Shown: positions 26,641-34,715 of the stretch, one piece after another
Position numbering within the stretch: the first letter of the stretch is position 1
Layout: every line of letters starts with the position of its first letter
Assembly (NCBI GenBank): GCA_947581635.1
Contig: CANPVE010000008.1
Location: 1-64,000, forward strand
Source: an uncultured Clostridia bacterium
GTDB taxonomy: Bacteria > Bacillota > Clostridia > Oscillospirales > Acutalibacteraceae
Direction of reading: 5' to 3'
DNA length: 64,000 nt
Notes under the pieces: model-generated
Told to the model about the DNA's origin: nothing
Database searches by the model: none
Seen by the model: only the letters and a program-made list of their open reading frames with translations
Translations under genes and position numbers: made by a program

Positions 26641-27098
26641 TGTGGACTTATGAGAAGAAACTTGAGTACCCCATAAATATAAAGAATCCTAATCCCAAAC
26701 TGGCGCAGATGATAATAAGCCAGTATGGTGGTCCGGATGGAGAACTGAGCGCTTCATTGCGTTATCTGAGCCAGCGCTACGCAATGCCTTATCCCGAGCT
26801 TAAAGCTATATTGACTGATATAGGAACAGAGGAACTCGCGCACCTTGAGATGATTGGCGCTATTGTTCACCAGCTTACCCGCAATCTGAGCAGGGAACAG
26901 ATTATGAAATCCGGCTTCGACACCTATTATGTGGACCATACCACAGGCGTATATCCGGTGGCGGCCAGCGGAACCCCGTGGACAGCGGCCTATATACAGT
27001 CAAAGGGTGACCCGATTACCGATTTGCATGAGAATTTGGCGGCAGATGGTGCGCATTGCTATAGACAACTTGCCGAAAACCTGCGGCTATTTAACTAG
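26640..27098 (+). CDS. cotJC: cotJC, 5' part (gene split by the integrated element)
   Basis: As it stands this encodes 152 residues. The first 135 match CotJC, a manganese-catalase-like coat protein (B. subtilis CotJC has 189 residues). The last 17, from GAT at 27045, are read from the inserted element and match nothing. Predicted metal ligands present: Glu35 (GELSASLRY) and Glu65/His68 (GTEELAHLE). The two remaining ligands, Glu136 and His169, are missing and lie at 39882-39983 in the 3' part. The truncated product therefore has half a dimanganese site. ATG overlaps the cotJB stop (TAATG). Joining at the shared core GCGGCAGA restores 203 residues in frame. Confidence 0.95.
   Translation: MWTYEKKLEYPINIKNPNPKLAQMIISQYGGPDGELSASLRYLSQRYAMPYPELKAILTDIGTEELAHLEMIGAIVHQLTRNLSREQIMKSGFDTYYVDHTTGVYPVAASGTPWTAAYIQSKGDPITDLHENLAADGAHCYRQLAENLRLFN
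27039..27069. other. attL: core plus element arm
   Basis: Core GCGGCAGA at 27039-27046, then 11 bases, then arm GCTATAGACAAC at 27058-27069, which is the exact inverse of the arm at attR. The half to the left is cotJC coding sequence. Confidence 0.85.
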
Positions 27099-27480
27099 GA
27101 GCAGGCTTTTGCGTTCTTTTTCAAGGTAACATCCAGCTCGGTAAATAAGTATTTCCAATACATATTGCGTGAAATGTGACGGGTGTGGCGCCCACATGAG
27201 TGAATTTTTTAACGGCGTATCATGTCATGACGTGGCAGCCGATGCTGTCAGCACACATGATTACCTTACAGCTATAGTTCTATATCAGCTGTTGACATTC
27301 ACCGCTTTGCCGAAGTGATTGCGAATCTTCTGTAGATTCTTCACATTACTAAGGTCGATTTTGATTGCGTCAAAACAGTTCCTATATCACTTCCTGTATT
27401 TGATTACGATATTTTTGTGGCTATAATATTAAATAACTTGAGTTTGATGAAAAAATAAGGGAAAAAAGAAGAAAATCCGC
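27099..27480. other. Left-end non-coding stretch of the element
   Basis: No convincing gene. A short open stretch near 27160-27320 reads CVKCDGCGAHMSEFF and onward without a ribosome site or good start, and may be a decayed zinc-ribbon fragment. A small hairpin (GAATCT/AGATTC) lies near 27325. Confidence 0.35.
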
Positions 27481-27495
27481 CCGGAATTTGGTATA

Positions 27496-27909
27496 ATGAA
27501 GATACGACCAAACAAAACACCAAAGCAAGGACAGATTTTCATGGAAGAACTATTGCCGATATTTTGTGATATAGATGATTTTTGCATAGAATACAAGAAA
27601 TACTTTAAAATACACTTGTTTGTGAAAGTATATGAGATTATACTTAAAACTGCGTTATCTTTAAGTGAGATTATGACAATAGTAATATATTTTCATTTGT
27701 TAATTTACAAAACATTTAAATAGTATTATTTACAGTTGGTATGCATAACTTTAAAGCTATACTTTCTCGAACAGGTTATCTATAACTGATTTGTAGAAAT
27801 TGTGAAAATGGCAATAGTTTCACTTACCATTATACCTCAATACCTCATCAGGTACCACCTTAGCAAGTCTACAGGAATAAATTTCGAAAAACTGTTCACT
27901 GATAGATGA
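27496..27909 (+). pseudogene. Decayed IS982-family transposase, N-terminal part
   Basis: From ATG 27541 one frame reads MEELLPIFCDIDDFCIEY and SLSEIMTIVIYFHLLIYKTF, typical of the N-terminus of IS982 transposases (pattern ...LSLSEVMTI...FHxxxYxxFK). It meets TAG at 27721, continues in the same frame (YYLQLVCITLKLYFLEQVIYN), meets TGA within what is YNRFVE in intact enzymes, and goes on to STGINF before a final stop at 27907. The DDE catalytic part is absent. It lies between the left att site and the rml operon and records an older insertion in the element. Confidence 0.7.
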
Positions 27910-28000
27910 TATTTATCTCATAGATGGTATTTATCTCAAGAACTTTTCGTGAAATTATTTGAAAAACTATAAATGGGTACAGTAAAAATACAGAAAAATA

Positions 28001-28029
28001 AGGACAAACGTAACCAACAGCGTTATAAT
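28001..28029 (+). promoter_or_regulatory. Probable promoter of the rml operon
   Basis: AGGACA (28001-28006), 17 bases, TATAAT (28024-28029); a vegetative-type promoter about 180 bases before rmlA. No sigma-E or sigma-K match is obvious nearby. Confidence 0.5.
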
Positions 28030-28209
28030 GTATTTAAGAACTACATTTATTCAAGGGAGCGTCGTCCTATAAATAAGGGTACACATGAATCAAAAGAGAT
28101 TGGAAAGTTGTATTAAAACCTGATGGAAACTATTCATCGCGTTAAGGGATTTGCTGCAAAGCTGCGATTTGTTGCGCGGAGATTAAACTACTGAAAGGAT
28201 GTTGTACTC

Positions 28210-29106
28210 GTGAAGGGAATTATTTTAGCAGGCGGCTCAGGCACACGTCTGTATCCGCTGACAATGGTAACGAGCAAGCAGCTCCTGCCGATTTATGACA
28301 AGCCCATGATTTACTATCCGCTTTCTGTGTTAATGAATGCGGGAATTCGGGAAATTTTAATCATCAGCACGCCGCGGGACACACCGAGGTTTCAGGAGCT
28401 GCTGGGTGATGGTCACCAATTCGGTGTGGAATTGTCCTACGCTGTTCAGCCAAGTCCGGACGGGCTTGCGCAAGCATTCATTATCGGCGCAGGATTTATC
28501 GGAAACGATACCGCCGCGATGGTATTGGGAGACAATATCTTTGCGGGACACGGCTTGAAGGAACGTCTTAGAACTGCCGTTGAGAATGCCGAGCATGGCG
28601 GGGGTGCAACCATATTCGGATATTATGTCGATGATCCGGAACGATTTGGCATTGTAGAATTCGACAGAAGCGGCAGGGTTGTAAATATTGAAGAAAAACC
28701 TCAGAATCCCAAGAGTAACTATTGCGTAACGGGACTGTATTTCTATGATAATCACGTGGTGGAGTATGCGAAGAGTTTGAAACCCAGTGCCAGGAATGAA
28801 TTGGAGATCACTGATCTCAACCGAATTTACCTCGAAAATGGTACTCTCAATGTGGAATTGCTCGGACAGGGCTTTACATGGTTGGATACCGGAACGCATG
28901 AGAGCTTGGCTGACGCATCCAATTTTGTCAAGACGGTCGAACAGCACCAACACCGAAAGATTGCTTGTCTGGAAGAAATCGCATATCTGAACGGCTGGAT
29001 CAGCAGGGAAGATGTTCTTAAAGTTTACGAAACTCTCAAGAAAAATCAATATGGGCAATATTTAAAAGATGTGTTGGATGGCAAGTACGTGGACGCGCTG
29101 TATTGA
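28210..29106 (+). CDS. rmlA: Glucose-1-phosphate thymidylyltransferase
   Basis: 298 residues, the usual length. N-terminal nucleotide-binding loop [11 protein letters not shown], followed by [18 protein letters not shown]; substrate-binding [11 protein letters not shown] and [10 protein letters not shown]. It makes dTDP-glucose from dTTP and glucose-1-phosphate, the first step to dTDP-L-rhamnose. GTG start, 10 bases after AAAGGA. First of four genes whose ends overlap or nearly touch. Confidence 0.97.
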   Translation: MKGIILAGGSGTRLYPLTMVTSKQLLPIYDKPMIYYPLSVLMNAGIREILIISTPRDTPRFQELLGDGHQFGVELSYAVQPSPDGLAQAFIIGAGFIGNDTAAMVLGDNIFAGHGLKERLRTAVENAEHGGGATIFGYYVDDPERFGIVEFDRSGRVVNIEEKPQNPKSNYCVTGLYFYDNHVVEYAKSLKPSARNELEITDLNRIYLENGTLNVELLGQGFTWLDTGTHESLADASNFVKTVEQHQHRKIACLEEIAYLNGWISREDVLKVYETLKKNQYGQYLKDVLDGKYVDALY

Positions 29107-29120
29107 GGAGGTTATTTGGA

Positions 29121-30185
29121 GTGAAAAAATATCTACTTACAGGCTGTGCCGGATTTATCGGTTCCAACTTTGTTTATTATATGCTTAAGAAATATGAAGA
29201 CATCCTACTTGTTAACCTGGACAAGCTTACCTATGCGGGTAACTTGGAAAATCTGAAAGGCGTAGAGGACGACCCACGGCACGTTTTTGTGCATGGGGAT
29301 ATCTGCGACAAGGCACTTGTGACGGGTCTTTTTAGAAAATATGATTTTGATTATGTCATCAACTTTGCAGCCGAAAGTCACGTTGACCGTTCCATTACCA
29401 ATCCAGAAATTTTTGTGCGGACTAATGTTCTGGGCACAGTGAATCTGCTGCAATGTGCAAAAGAGGCGTGGTATAACACAGAGGCAAAAACGTGGAAAGA
29501 TGGTAAGAAATACATTCAAATCAGCACGGACGAAGTCTATGGCGCGCTGGGTGCAGAGGGATATTTCACGGAGACTACACCCATAAATCCCCATAGTCCT
29601 TATTCATCATCAAAGGCTTCCGCAGACCATTTTGTGCAGGCATTTTATGATACCTATGGTATGCCCATCAATATCACCCGTTGTTCCAACAACTATGGCC
29701 CGTATCAATTCCCCGAAAAACTGATTCCGCTTATGATTAACAATGTTAAACAGCATAGGCAGCTCCCTGTTTACGGGGATGGTATGCAGATCAGAGACTG
29801 GCTGTATGTAGAGGATCATTGCAAAGCGATTGATATAGTTGCCAACAGCGGGAAGATTGGCGAGGTCTATAATATCGGCGGTCATAATGAGCGTCCAAAT
29901 ATTTTCATCGTCAGAACTATCATTCAACGGCTTCACGACCGATTGCAGGACGATGGAATCTCTGAGGACCTGATTAGGCACGTTGAAGACAGATTGGGTC
30001 ACGACCGTCGTTACGGCATCGACCCGACTAAAATTAAGAATGATTTGGGCTGGTATCCCGAGACACCATTTGAGAAGGGGATTGTTCTGACTATCGACTG
30101 GTATCTTGAGAACGAAGGATGGATGAACAATGTCACCAGCGGCAGCTATCAGAAATACTATGAAGAAATGTATAAAGGAAAATAA
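29121..30185 (+). CDS. rmlB: dTDP-glucose 4,6-dehydratase
   Basis: 354 residues, extended SDR fold. NAD-binding GCAGFIGSNFVYYML, catalytic Thr-Asp-Glu in QISTDEVYGAL, and YSSSKASADHF with the active-site Tyr and Lys. Second step of dTDP-rhamnose synthesis. Start GTG 29121, 9 bases after AGGAGG (29106-29111); an upstream in-frame TTG (29103) overlaps the rmlA stop and the ribosome site itself. Confidence 0.97.
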   Translation: MKKYLLTGCAGFIGSNFVYYMLKKYEDILLVNLDKLTYAGNLENLKGVEDDPRHVFVHGDICDKALVTGLFRKYDFDYVINFAAESHVDRSITNPEIFVRTNVLGTVNLLQCAKEAWYNTEAKTWKDGKKYIQISTDEVYGALGAEGYFTETTPINPHSPYSSSKASADHFVQAFYDTYGMPINITRCSNNYGPYQFPEKLIPLMINNVKQHRQLPVYGDGMQIRDWLYVEDHCKAIDIVANSGKIGEVYNIGGHNERPNIFIVRTIIQRLHDRLQDDGISEDLIRHVEDRLGHDRRYGIDPTKIKNDLGWYPETPFEKGIVLTIDWYLENEGWMNNVTSGSYQKYYEEMYKGK

Positions 30186-30188
30186 ACC

Positions 30189-31103
30189 ATGAAAGTATTT
30201 ATAACAGGTGTCAACGGGCAGCTGGGTCATGATGTTGTCAATGAATTGATTAAGCGCGGCTATGAGGCCGTCGGCTCTGATATTCAGGAATCCTATAACG
30301 GTGTGGCGGACAGTTCTGCGGTAATAGCGGCTCCGTATGTATCCTTGGATATTACAAACGAAGAAGCCGTACACCGGGTTATCGCCCAACTTTATCCCGA
30401 CGCTGTTATTCATTGCGCGGCGTGGACAGCCGTTGACATGGCGGAAGATGATGACAAAGTTGAGTTGGTGCGCATGGTCAATGTATACGGTACGCGGAAT
30501 ATCGCCAACGCCGCAAAAGAGGTAGACGCCAAGATGGTGTATTTATCCACAGATTATGTTTTTGACGGACATGGCGAAAGACCGTGGCAACCCGACGATA
30601 AGAATTATGCACCACTTAATGTTTATGGACAGACAAAGCTCGAAGGGGAATTGGCAGTTAGTTCAACATTATCGAAATATTTTATCGTGCGTATTTCATG
30701 GGTATTTGGACTAAATGGAAAGAATTTTATCAAGACGATGATTAATGTCGGCAAGACGCACAATGCTGTTCGCGTAGTGAACGACCAAATCGGCACTCCA
30801 ACTTATACACTGGATTTGGCCCGTCTTCTGGCGGATATGATTGAGACGGATAAATACGGCTATTATCACGCTACCAATGAGGGCGGGTATATTTCATGGT
30901 ATGATTTCTGTGTGGAATTTTACAGACAGTATGGTATTACAGCTGCGGTTATTCCCGTCAGTACCGAGGAATACGGGATTTATAAAGCGGTGCGTCCTTT
31001 TAATTCAAGATTGGACAAGTCTAAATTGGCAGAAGCAGGTTTCAAACTGCTGCCCACATGGCAGGACGCTGTGAGCAGATATTTAAAGGAGGCAAAGTTG
31101 TAA
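30189..31103 (+). CDS. rmlD: dTDP-4-dehydrorhamnose reductase
   Basis: 304 residues, SDR family. N-terminal VFITGVNGQLGHDVVNEL, YLSTDYVFDG with the catalytic Thr/Asp region, and YGQTKLEGE with the Tyr-x3-Lys pair. Last step, giving dTDP-L-rhamnose with NAD(P)H. Three bases separate it from rmlB, and its stop overlaps the rmlC ATG as TAATG. Confidence 0.96.
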   Translation: MKVFITGVNGQLGHDVVNELIKRGYEAVGSDIQESYNGVADSSAVIAAPYVSLDITNEEAVHRVIAQLYPDAVIHCAAWTAVDMAEDDDKVELVRMVNVYGTRNIANAAKEVDAKMVYLSTDYVFDGHGERPWQPDDKNYAPLNVYGQTKLEGELAVSSTLSKYFIVRISWVFGLNGKNFIKTMINVGKTHNAVRVVNDQIGTPTYTLDLARLLADMIETDKYGYYHATNEGGYISWYDFCVEFYRQYGITAAVIPVSTEEYGIYKAVRPFNSRLDKSKLAEAGFKLLPTWQDAVSRYLKEAKL

Positions 31104-31708
31104 TGGGACAGATTAATGTCGAAAAGAATGTTGGAGGTATCGAGGGGCTTTGTGTCATTATACCTGCCGTTCACGGCGATAATCGCGGTTACTTTATGGA
31201 AACCTACAGTCAGCGCGATATGGAAGAAGCGGGAATTAACACCACCTTCGTGCAGGACAATCAATCTATGTCCGTCAAAGGTGTATTGAGAGGTTTGCAT
31301 TTTCAGAAGAATTTCCCGCAGACTAAATTGGTTCGCGTAATTAAAGGCTGCGTTTTTGATGTGGCAGTGGATTTGCGGACAAGTTCACCTACTTATGGGA
31401 AATATTACGGTCTGGAACTTACTGAAGAAAACAAAAAACAATTCCTTATTCCAAGGGGCTTTGCACACGGATTCCTGGTTCTTTCAGATACGGCGGAATT
31501 TTGCTACAAGTGTGACGATTTCTATCGTCCGAATGATGAAGGCGGCGTTGCTTGGAACGATCCACAGATCGGTATTGTGTGGCCAAAGCTGGAAGGTTCT
31601 TATCATGGTACGGCGTCGGCCGAAAGCTATACTGTTGACGGAACAGCGCTAAATCTTTCTGAAAAAGACCAGAAATGGCTGGGGTTGAAGGATACGTTTC
31701 GATTTTGA
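31103..31708 (+). CDS. rmlC: dTDP-4-dehydrorhamnose 3,5-epimerase
   Basis: 201 residues, cupin fold. DNRGYFMETYSQRDM, then the conserved SVKGVLRGLHFQ with the catalytic His, DVAVDLR with Asp, and IPRGFAHGFLVLSD. Third enzymatic step (before RmlD). Start ATG 31103, 10 bases after AAAGGAGG (31086-31092). In B. subtilis a homologous set (spsIJKL) supplies rhamnose for the spore surface; that this operon does so here is inference. No rhamnosyltransferase is encoded in the element. Confidence 0.96.
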   Translation: MGQINVEKNVGGIEGLCVIIPAVHGDNRGYFMETYSQRDMEEAGINTTFVQDNQSMSVKGVLRGLHFQKNFPQTKLVRVIKGCVFDVAVDLRTSSPTYGKYYGLELTEENKKQFLIPRGFAHGFLVLSDTAEFCYKCDDFYRPNDEGGVAWNDPQIGIVWPKLEGSYHGTASAESYTVDGTALNLSEKDQKWLGLKDTFRF

Positions 31709-31837
31709 GAGGACGTTGTGCATTGGTATGATTAATCAATGCAACATGAATTGATGATACTATACGCGCGTTTTTTGTACTATTTTTTCTTGTGTTTCTT
31801 AATTCAAGTTTAGTGTCATAACCAATTGCAAAATATA

Positions 31838-31896
31838 AAAATCCCAACTGCTTGTATTGGATTTCTATTTGATCCAATACAAGCAGTTGGGATTTT
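31838..31896. terminator. Bidirectional terminator with an unusually long perfect stem
   Basis: Perfect 25-bp inverted repeat (31838-31862 against 31872-31896, beginning AAAATCCCAACTGCTTG) with a 9-base loop. A/T tails on both sides fit termination of the rml operon and of the convergent minus-strand operon. Typical terminators have stems of 8-14 bp. Confidence 0.85.
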
Positions 31897-31943
31897 CAGT
31901 CAAACGGTTTTTCTGTATATTTTATCTGCTCAAATATGGCTCT

Positions 31944-32933
31944 TTAGGAATTGCTTTTTTGCTTCCTCAGTTTTGCGTTTTGAAAAAACATGAACAGAGC
32001 TGTAGACATCATTACAGCCAATGCAACGCCCATAATAATGTAGTTTTTCACCATCACCGAGGCGTTCATTTTAAATTCACAATACACCGCCGCGCCAATT
32101 GCGGCTGCACAAATTGCCCAAAGAGCTATATTCGGAATATCAGGCGTACTTATGATACACCTGTTTACTATAATTATCACAATGGCTGTCACTGCCATTA
32201 TAAAGCTTATAATCTGACTTATTCTCACGAAACCTAAGGATACCATAAACAGTGAGTCGCTGCGCATACTTTCCAAAATAGTCTGGGAGAGTCCATATGT
32301 AAGCATGAACATCAGAGCGACGCTGCCATATTGCAGACTCGTTGAATTAAGTTTGTATTTTAAAATGAAAATGACCAGTGTAAAGATAAAAATCAACAGA
32401 GCAGCCAGTCCCTCGAAAAACCCTACCCACAGTATCCAAGATTGCTCGGATTCAGACCATATGGCAAATGGAAATTTCTGTATGTATTCAGACGAAATGT
32501 TAAAGCCCATATCGCCACCGCTTGTTATGCTGGCGAAACGTCCTATACAAATTGTCAATGATACTGCGGGAATGGCTGCGTCAATCATTTGCAATGTCGA
32601 TTTTCCACACACACATGAATAAACAATCAAAACCGCCAGTATTCCGAGCAACGCTCCGTACAACGCATAGCCTCCGGTCATGAGATTTGCACATTCCATT
32701 ATTCCATTAGTAAAGGACGCCTTTCCAAACCAGCAGTAGAATATGCGCGCGGTTATCAGCGCCGTTGGCATTGAAATCAATGAAATTCGCAAAGCCGATG
32801 TGAAACTTTCCCCTTGGAGCCTGCGCAGAATACAGAACACAAGAGCTGCCACAAAAACGGCGCACCCAATGAATACTCCGTACCAATATATTGAAAAGCT
32901 CCCAAAATCAACAAAAAATATATTTTCGGACAT
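31944..32933 (-). CDS. Divergent Lgt-like (prolipoprotein diacylglyceryl transferase family) membrane protein
   Basis: 329 residues, about nine to ten spans. The Lgt fold is recognisable: SIYWYGVFIGCAV, ARIFYCWF, a GGYALYGALLG segment aligning with the GGLSFHGGLLG of Lgt, GRFASITSGGDMGF aligning with GRxGNFINGE, and a C-terminal LGFVRISQIIS. The His of the FHGG segment and the Asn of the NFINGE segment, both important in E. coli Lgt, are replaced, and two extra spans follow the fold. It is therefore probably not the housekeeping Lgt; it may act on another substrate or bind lipid. Last gene of the CotH operon in the element, next to two predicted lipoproteins. Confidence 0.75.
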   Translation of the reverse strand: MSENIFFVDFGSFSIYWYGVFIGCAVFVAALVFCILRRLQGESFTSALRISLISMPTALITARIFYCWFGKASFTNGIMECANLMTGGYALYGALLGILAVLIVYSCVCGKSTLQMIDAAIPAVSLTICIGRFASITSGGDMGFNISSEYIQKFPFAIWSESEQSWILWVGFFEGLAALLIFIFTLVIFILKYKLNSTSLQYGSVALMFMLTYGLSQTILESMRSDSLFMVSLGFVRISQIISFIMAVTAIVIIIVNRCIISTPDIPNIALWAICAAAIGAAVYCEFKMNASVMVKNYIIMGVALAVMMSTALFMFFQNAKLRKQKSNS

Positions 32934-32958
32934 TTACAATTCCTCTCCAGATATAACC

Positions 32959-33972
32959 TTAATTCCACTCCGACTCGGGAATGGCCGACGCAAAATACAG
33001 AATATCGCTCAGTGAGCGCTCTCCGCCGTTAGAAACTGCGTTGTAAATCCTGTTGTTAAACACCATTGTTGTCGACTGTCCCCCGTCGAGATTGTATGCT
33101 ATAATGCAGTTTTTATCTGCCATTATTACGGCAAGTTCATTGGTGGTTGTTCCATTGGATATATCGGAGCGGCCGTCTATTGTACATATAAGATAATGGA
33201 GCTTTCCCAATTGCCCTATTGCTGTACGGGGATTATTGGCACGTGGACCGCAGGCTATGCTGTTGAATTTGCCGGTCTTTATAATTGCCTCTCCGTCACG
33301 AACTATCACAGGTCCGAATGCCAACGACTGATATATTTTATGATTTGAGATATACCCGCTGTTTACTGCATACCTGTCGATCATAACATTAAAATTTCCG
33401 TCGGAGTCAATAAACAATGTGTCGAGACCCGCGCAGTCTTTTCTGTACAATGTGCCTTGACGAATAATCAGGCCGTTGGTGCGGCAATTGTAAAAGTCTG
33501 CGTTAATGGCAATGACGGCATTATTGGCTTTGGCCATTTTAGAAGCATAGGTGCGTCTTGAAATGCCGTATTTGCCGCCGGCAAATGCTGTGCGCAGCTG
33601 TGTGGGGTGAGCTATTTTTACATCGGCAAAATTGGCAGTAACGGTTTTTTCCGATAACACTATTCTTTCACGCCAGCATTTTACAGATATTGTTTCATCT
33701 TCATATGTGTTTTCGGTGAAATTAGCGGGATTTGGCTTTGGCGCAGGGGACAGATCCATCGGGAGCGTATATACCTTGGGTAGATTAAATACTTCAGTGT
33801 TGATATTCTCATTTATACTTAAAACCGATGCTTCTATATCATTGGCCAGTCGTTTTTCTGTAAGGGAACCATTTTCAGATGTTATTTTGCTGTCCGAAGG
33901 AATCAATATTGCGGCAGAAATTGAAAAAAGACAGAGAAGCAGGAACATGGTTAGATTTTTTATAACTTTCAT
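32959..33972 (-). CDS. Phosphodiester glycosidase (NAGPA-domain) exported protein
   Basis: 337 residues with an N-terminal membrane anchor/signal (FLLLCLFSISAAILIP), an unstructured stretch, then a NAGPA domain: AVIAINADFY, LAFGPVIVRDG, CGPRANNPRTAIGQ, CTIDGRSD and the hallmark AYNLDGGQSTTM. The domain is named for the enzyme uncovering mannose-6-phosphate; bacterial members cleave sugar phosphodiesters, often on surface polymers. ATG after GGAGGAAAG. It lies between a lipoprotein gene and the Lgt-like gene with gaps of about 16-25 bases, one operon. Confidence 0.88.
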   Translation of the reverse strand: MKVIKNLTMFLLLCLFSISAAILIPSDSKITSENGSLTEKRLANDIEASVLSINENINTEVFNLPKVYTLPMDLSPAPKPNPANFTENTYEDETISVKCWRERIVLSEKTVTANFADVKIAHPTQLRTAFAGGKYGISRRTYASKMAKANNAVIAINADFYNCRTNGLIIRQGTLYRKDCAGLDTLFIDSDGNFNVMIDRYAVNSGYISNHKIYQSLAFGPVIVRDGEAIIKTGKFNSIACGPRANNPRTAIGQLGKLHYLICTIDGRSDISNGTTTNELAVIMADKNCIIAYNLDGGQSTTMVFNNRIYNAVSNGGERSLSDILYFASAIPESEWN

Positions 33973-33988
33973 TTACTTTCCTCCGAGC

Positions 33989-34642
33989 TTAAAGAGCATA
34001 TCCTGACAGAGCGTTGTAGAATTCATCAGACATAATAACGCGCCATTTACCCTTGCAGCTCACCATTTCCACTGAGTACTTATTTGTCGTGTAGAAATCC
34101 CGTGGATTTTTCAAAAGCTCCTTTTTACCATCTTCTATAATTTCCGCGATATCCGAATAATCTTTAAATACTTCGCCCTCATACTGTCGCCCGCTGATCT
34201 CGGACAGCACTTGCCGCGAAAGTGTCTCCCTGAATTTACTTAAATTAAAGCTTGTGTAATTCACTACAGCAACGGCATGATGGCTGTCTTTTAAGTAACT
34301 CTCTTTGTCAACAGGCTCGCAACTCCTGCTTTGTGCAATGCAGTCAATGATCATCGCGTCGGTTTCGCTGACGATTTGACCGTTGAAGCTGTATGTTCCG
34401 TCGGAAGAACTCACAAGCTGATATTCATATTGCCATGTGTAATTGTATAGCATATCGTTGACGGAGGCATTGTCTCCTTTTATAACTGCGTCAATAAATT
34501 CGGCAAGTGCCTGTGATGGGTTTCCCGGTTCTGATAAGTTATACGTTGGCAGTTTTGCCGCGCCGCATCCCGCAAGCACAAAGGTGCAGCCTATGATTAA
34601 AAATGCGAGCGTGCATATTTGTTTCTTCAAATTTGTCGACAT
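33989..34642 (-). CDS. Hypothetical lipoprotein
   Basis: 217 residues. Signal peptide with lipobox LAGC (Cys about residue 25), so lipid-anchored on the outer membrane face. The mature part begins with QALAEFIDAVIKGDNASVND and resembles small NTF2-like or DUF4878-type lipoproteins in general shape only; I do not recognise a family. ATG start behind AAAAGGGA. 73 bases after the CotH gene. Confidence 0.75.
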   Translation of the reverse strand: MSTNLKKQICTLAFLIIGCTFVLAGCGAAKLPTYNLSEPGNPSQALAEFIDAVIKGDNASVNDMLYNYTWQYEYQLVSSSDGTYSFNGQIVSETDAMIIDCIAQSRSCEPVDKESYLKDSHHAVAVVNYTSFNLSKFRETLSRQVLSEISGRQYEGEVFKDYSDIAEIIEDGKKELLKNPRDFYTTNKYSVEMVSCKGKWRVIMSDEFYNALSGYAL

Positions 34643-34715
34643 ATTATTATCGTCCCTTTTTACTGTATGTTTTGTGTTATTTCATGACTTTTGCACTGTA
34701 ATTACGCACGGCTTA

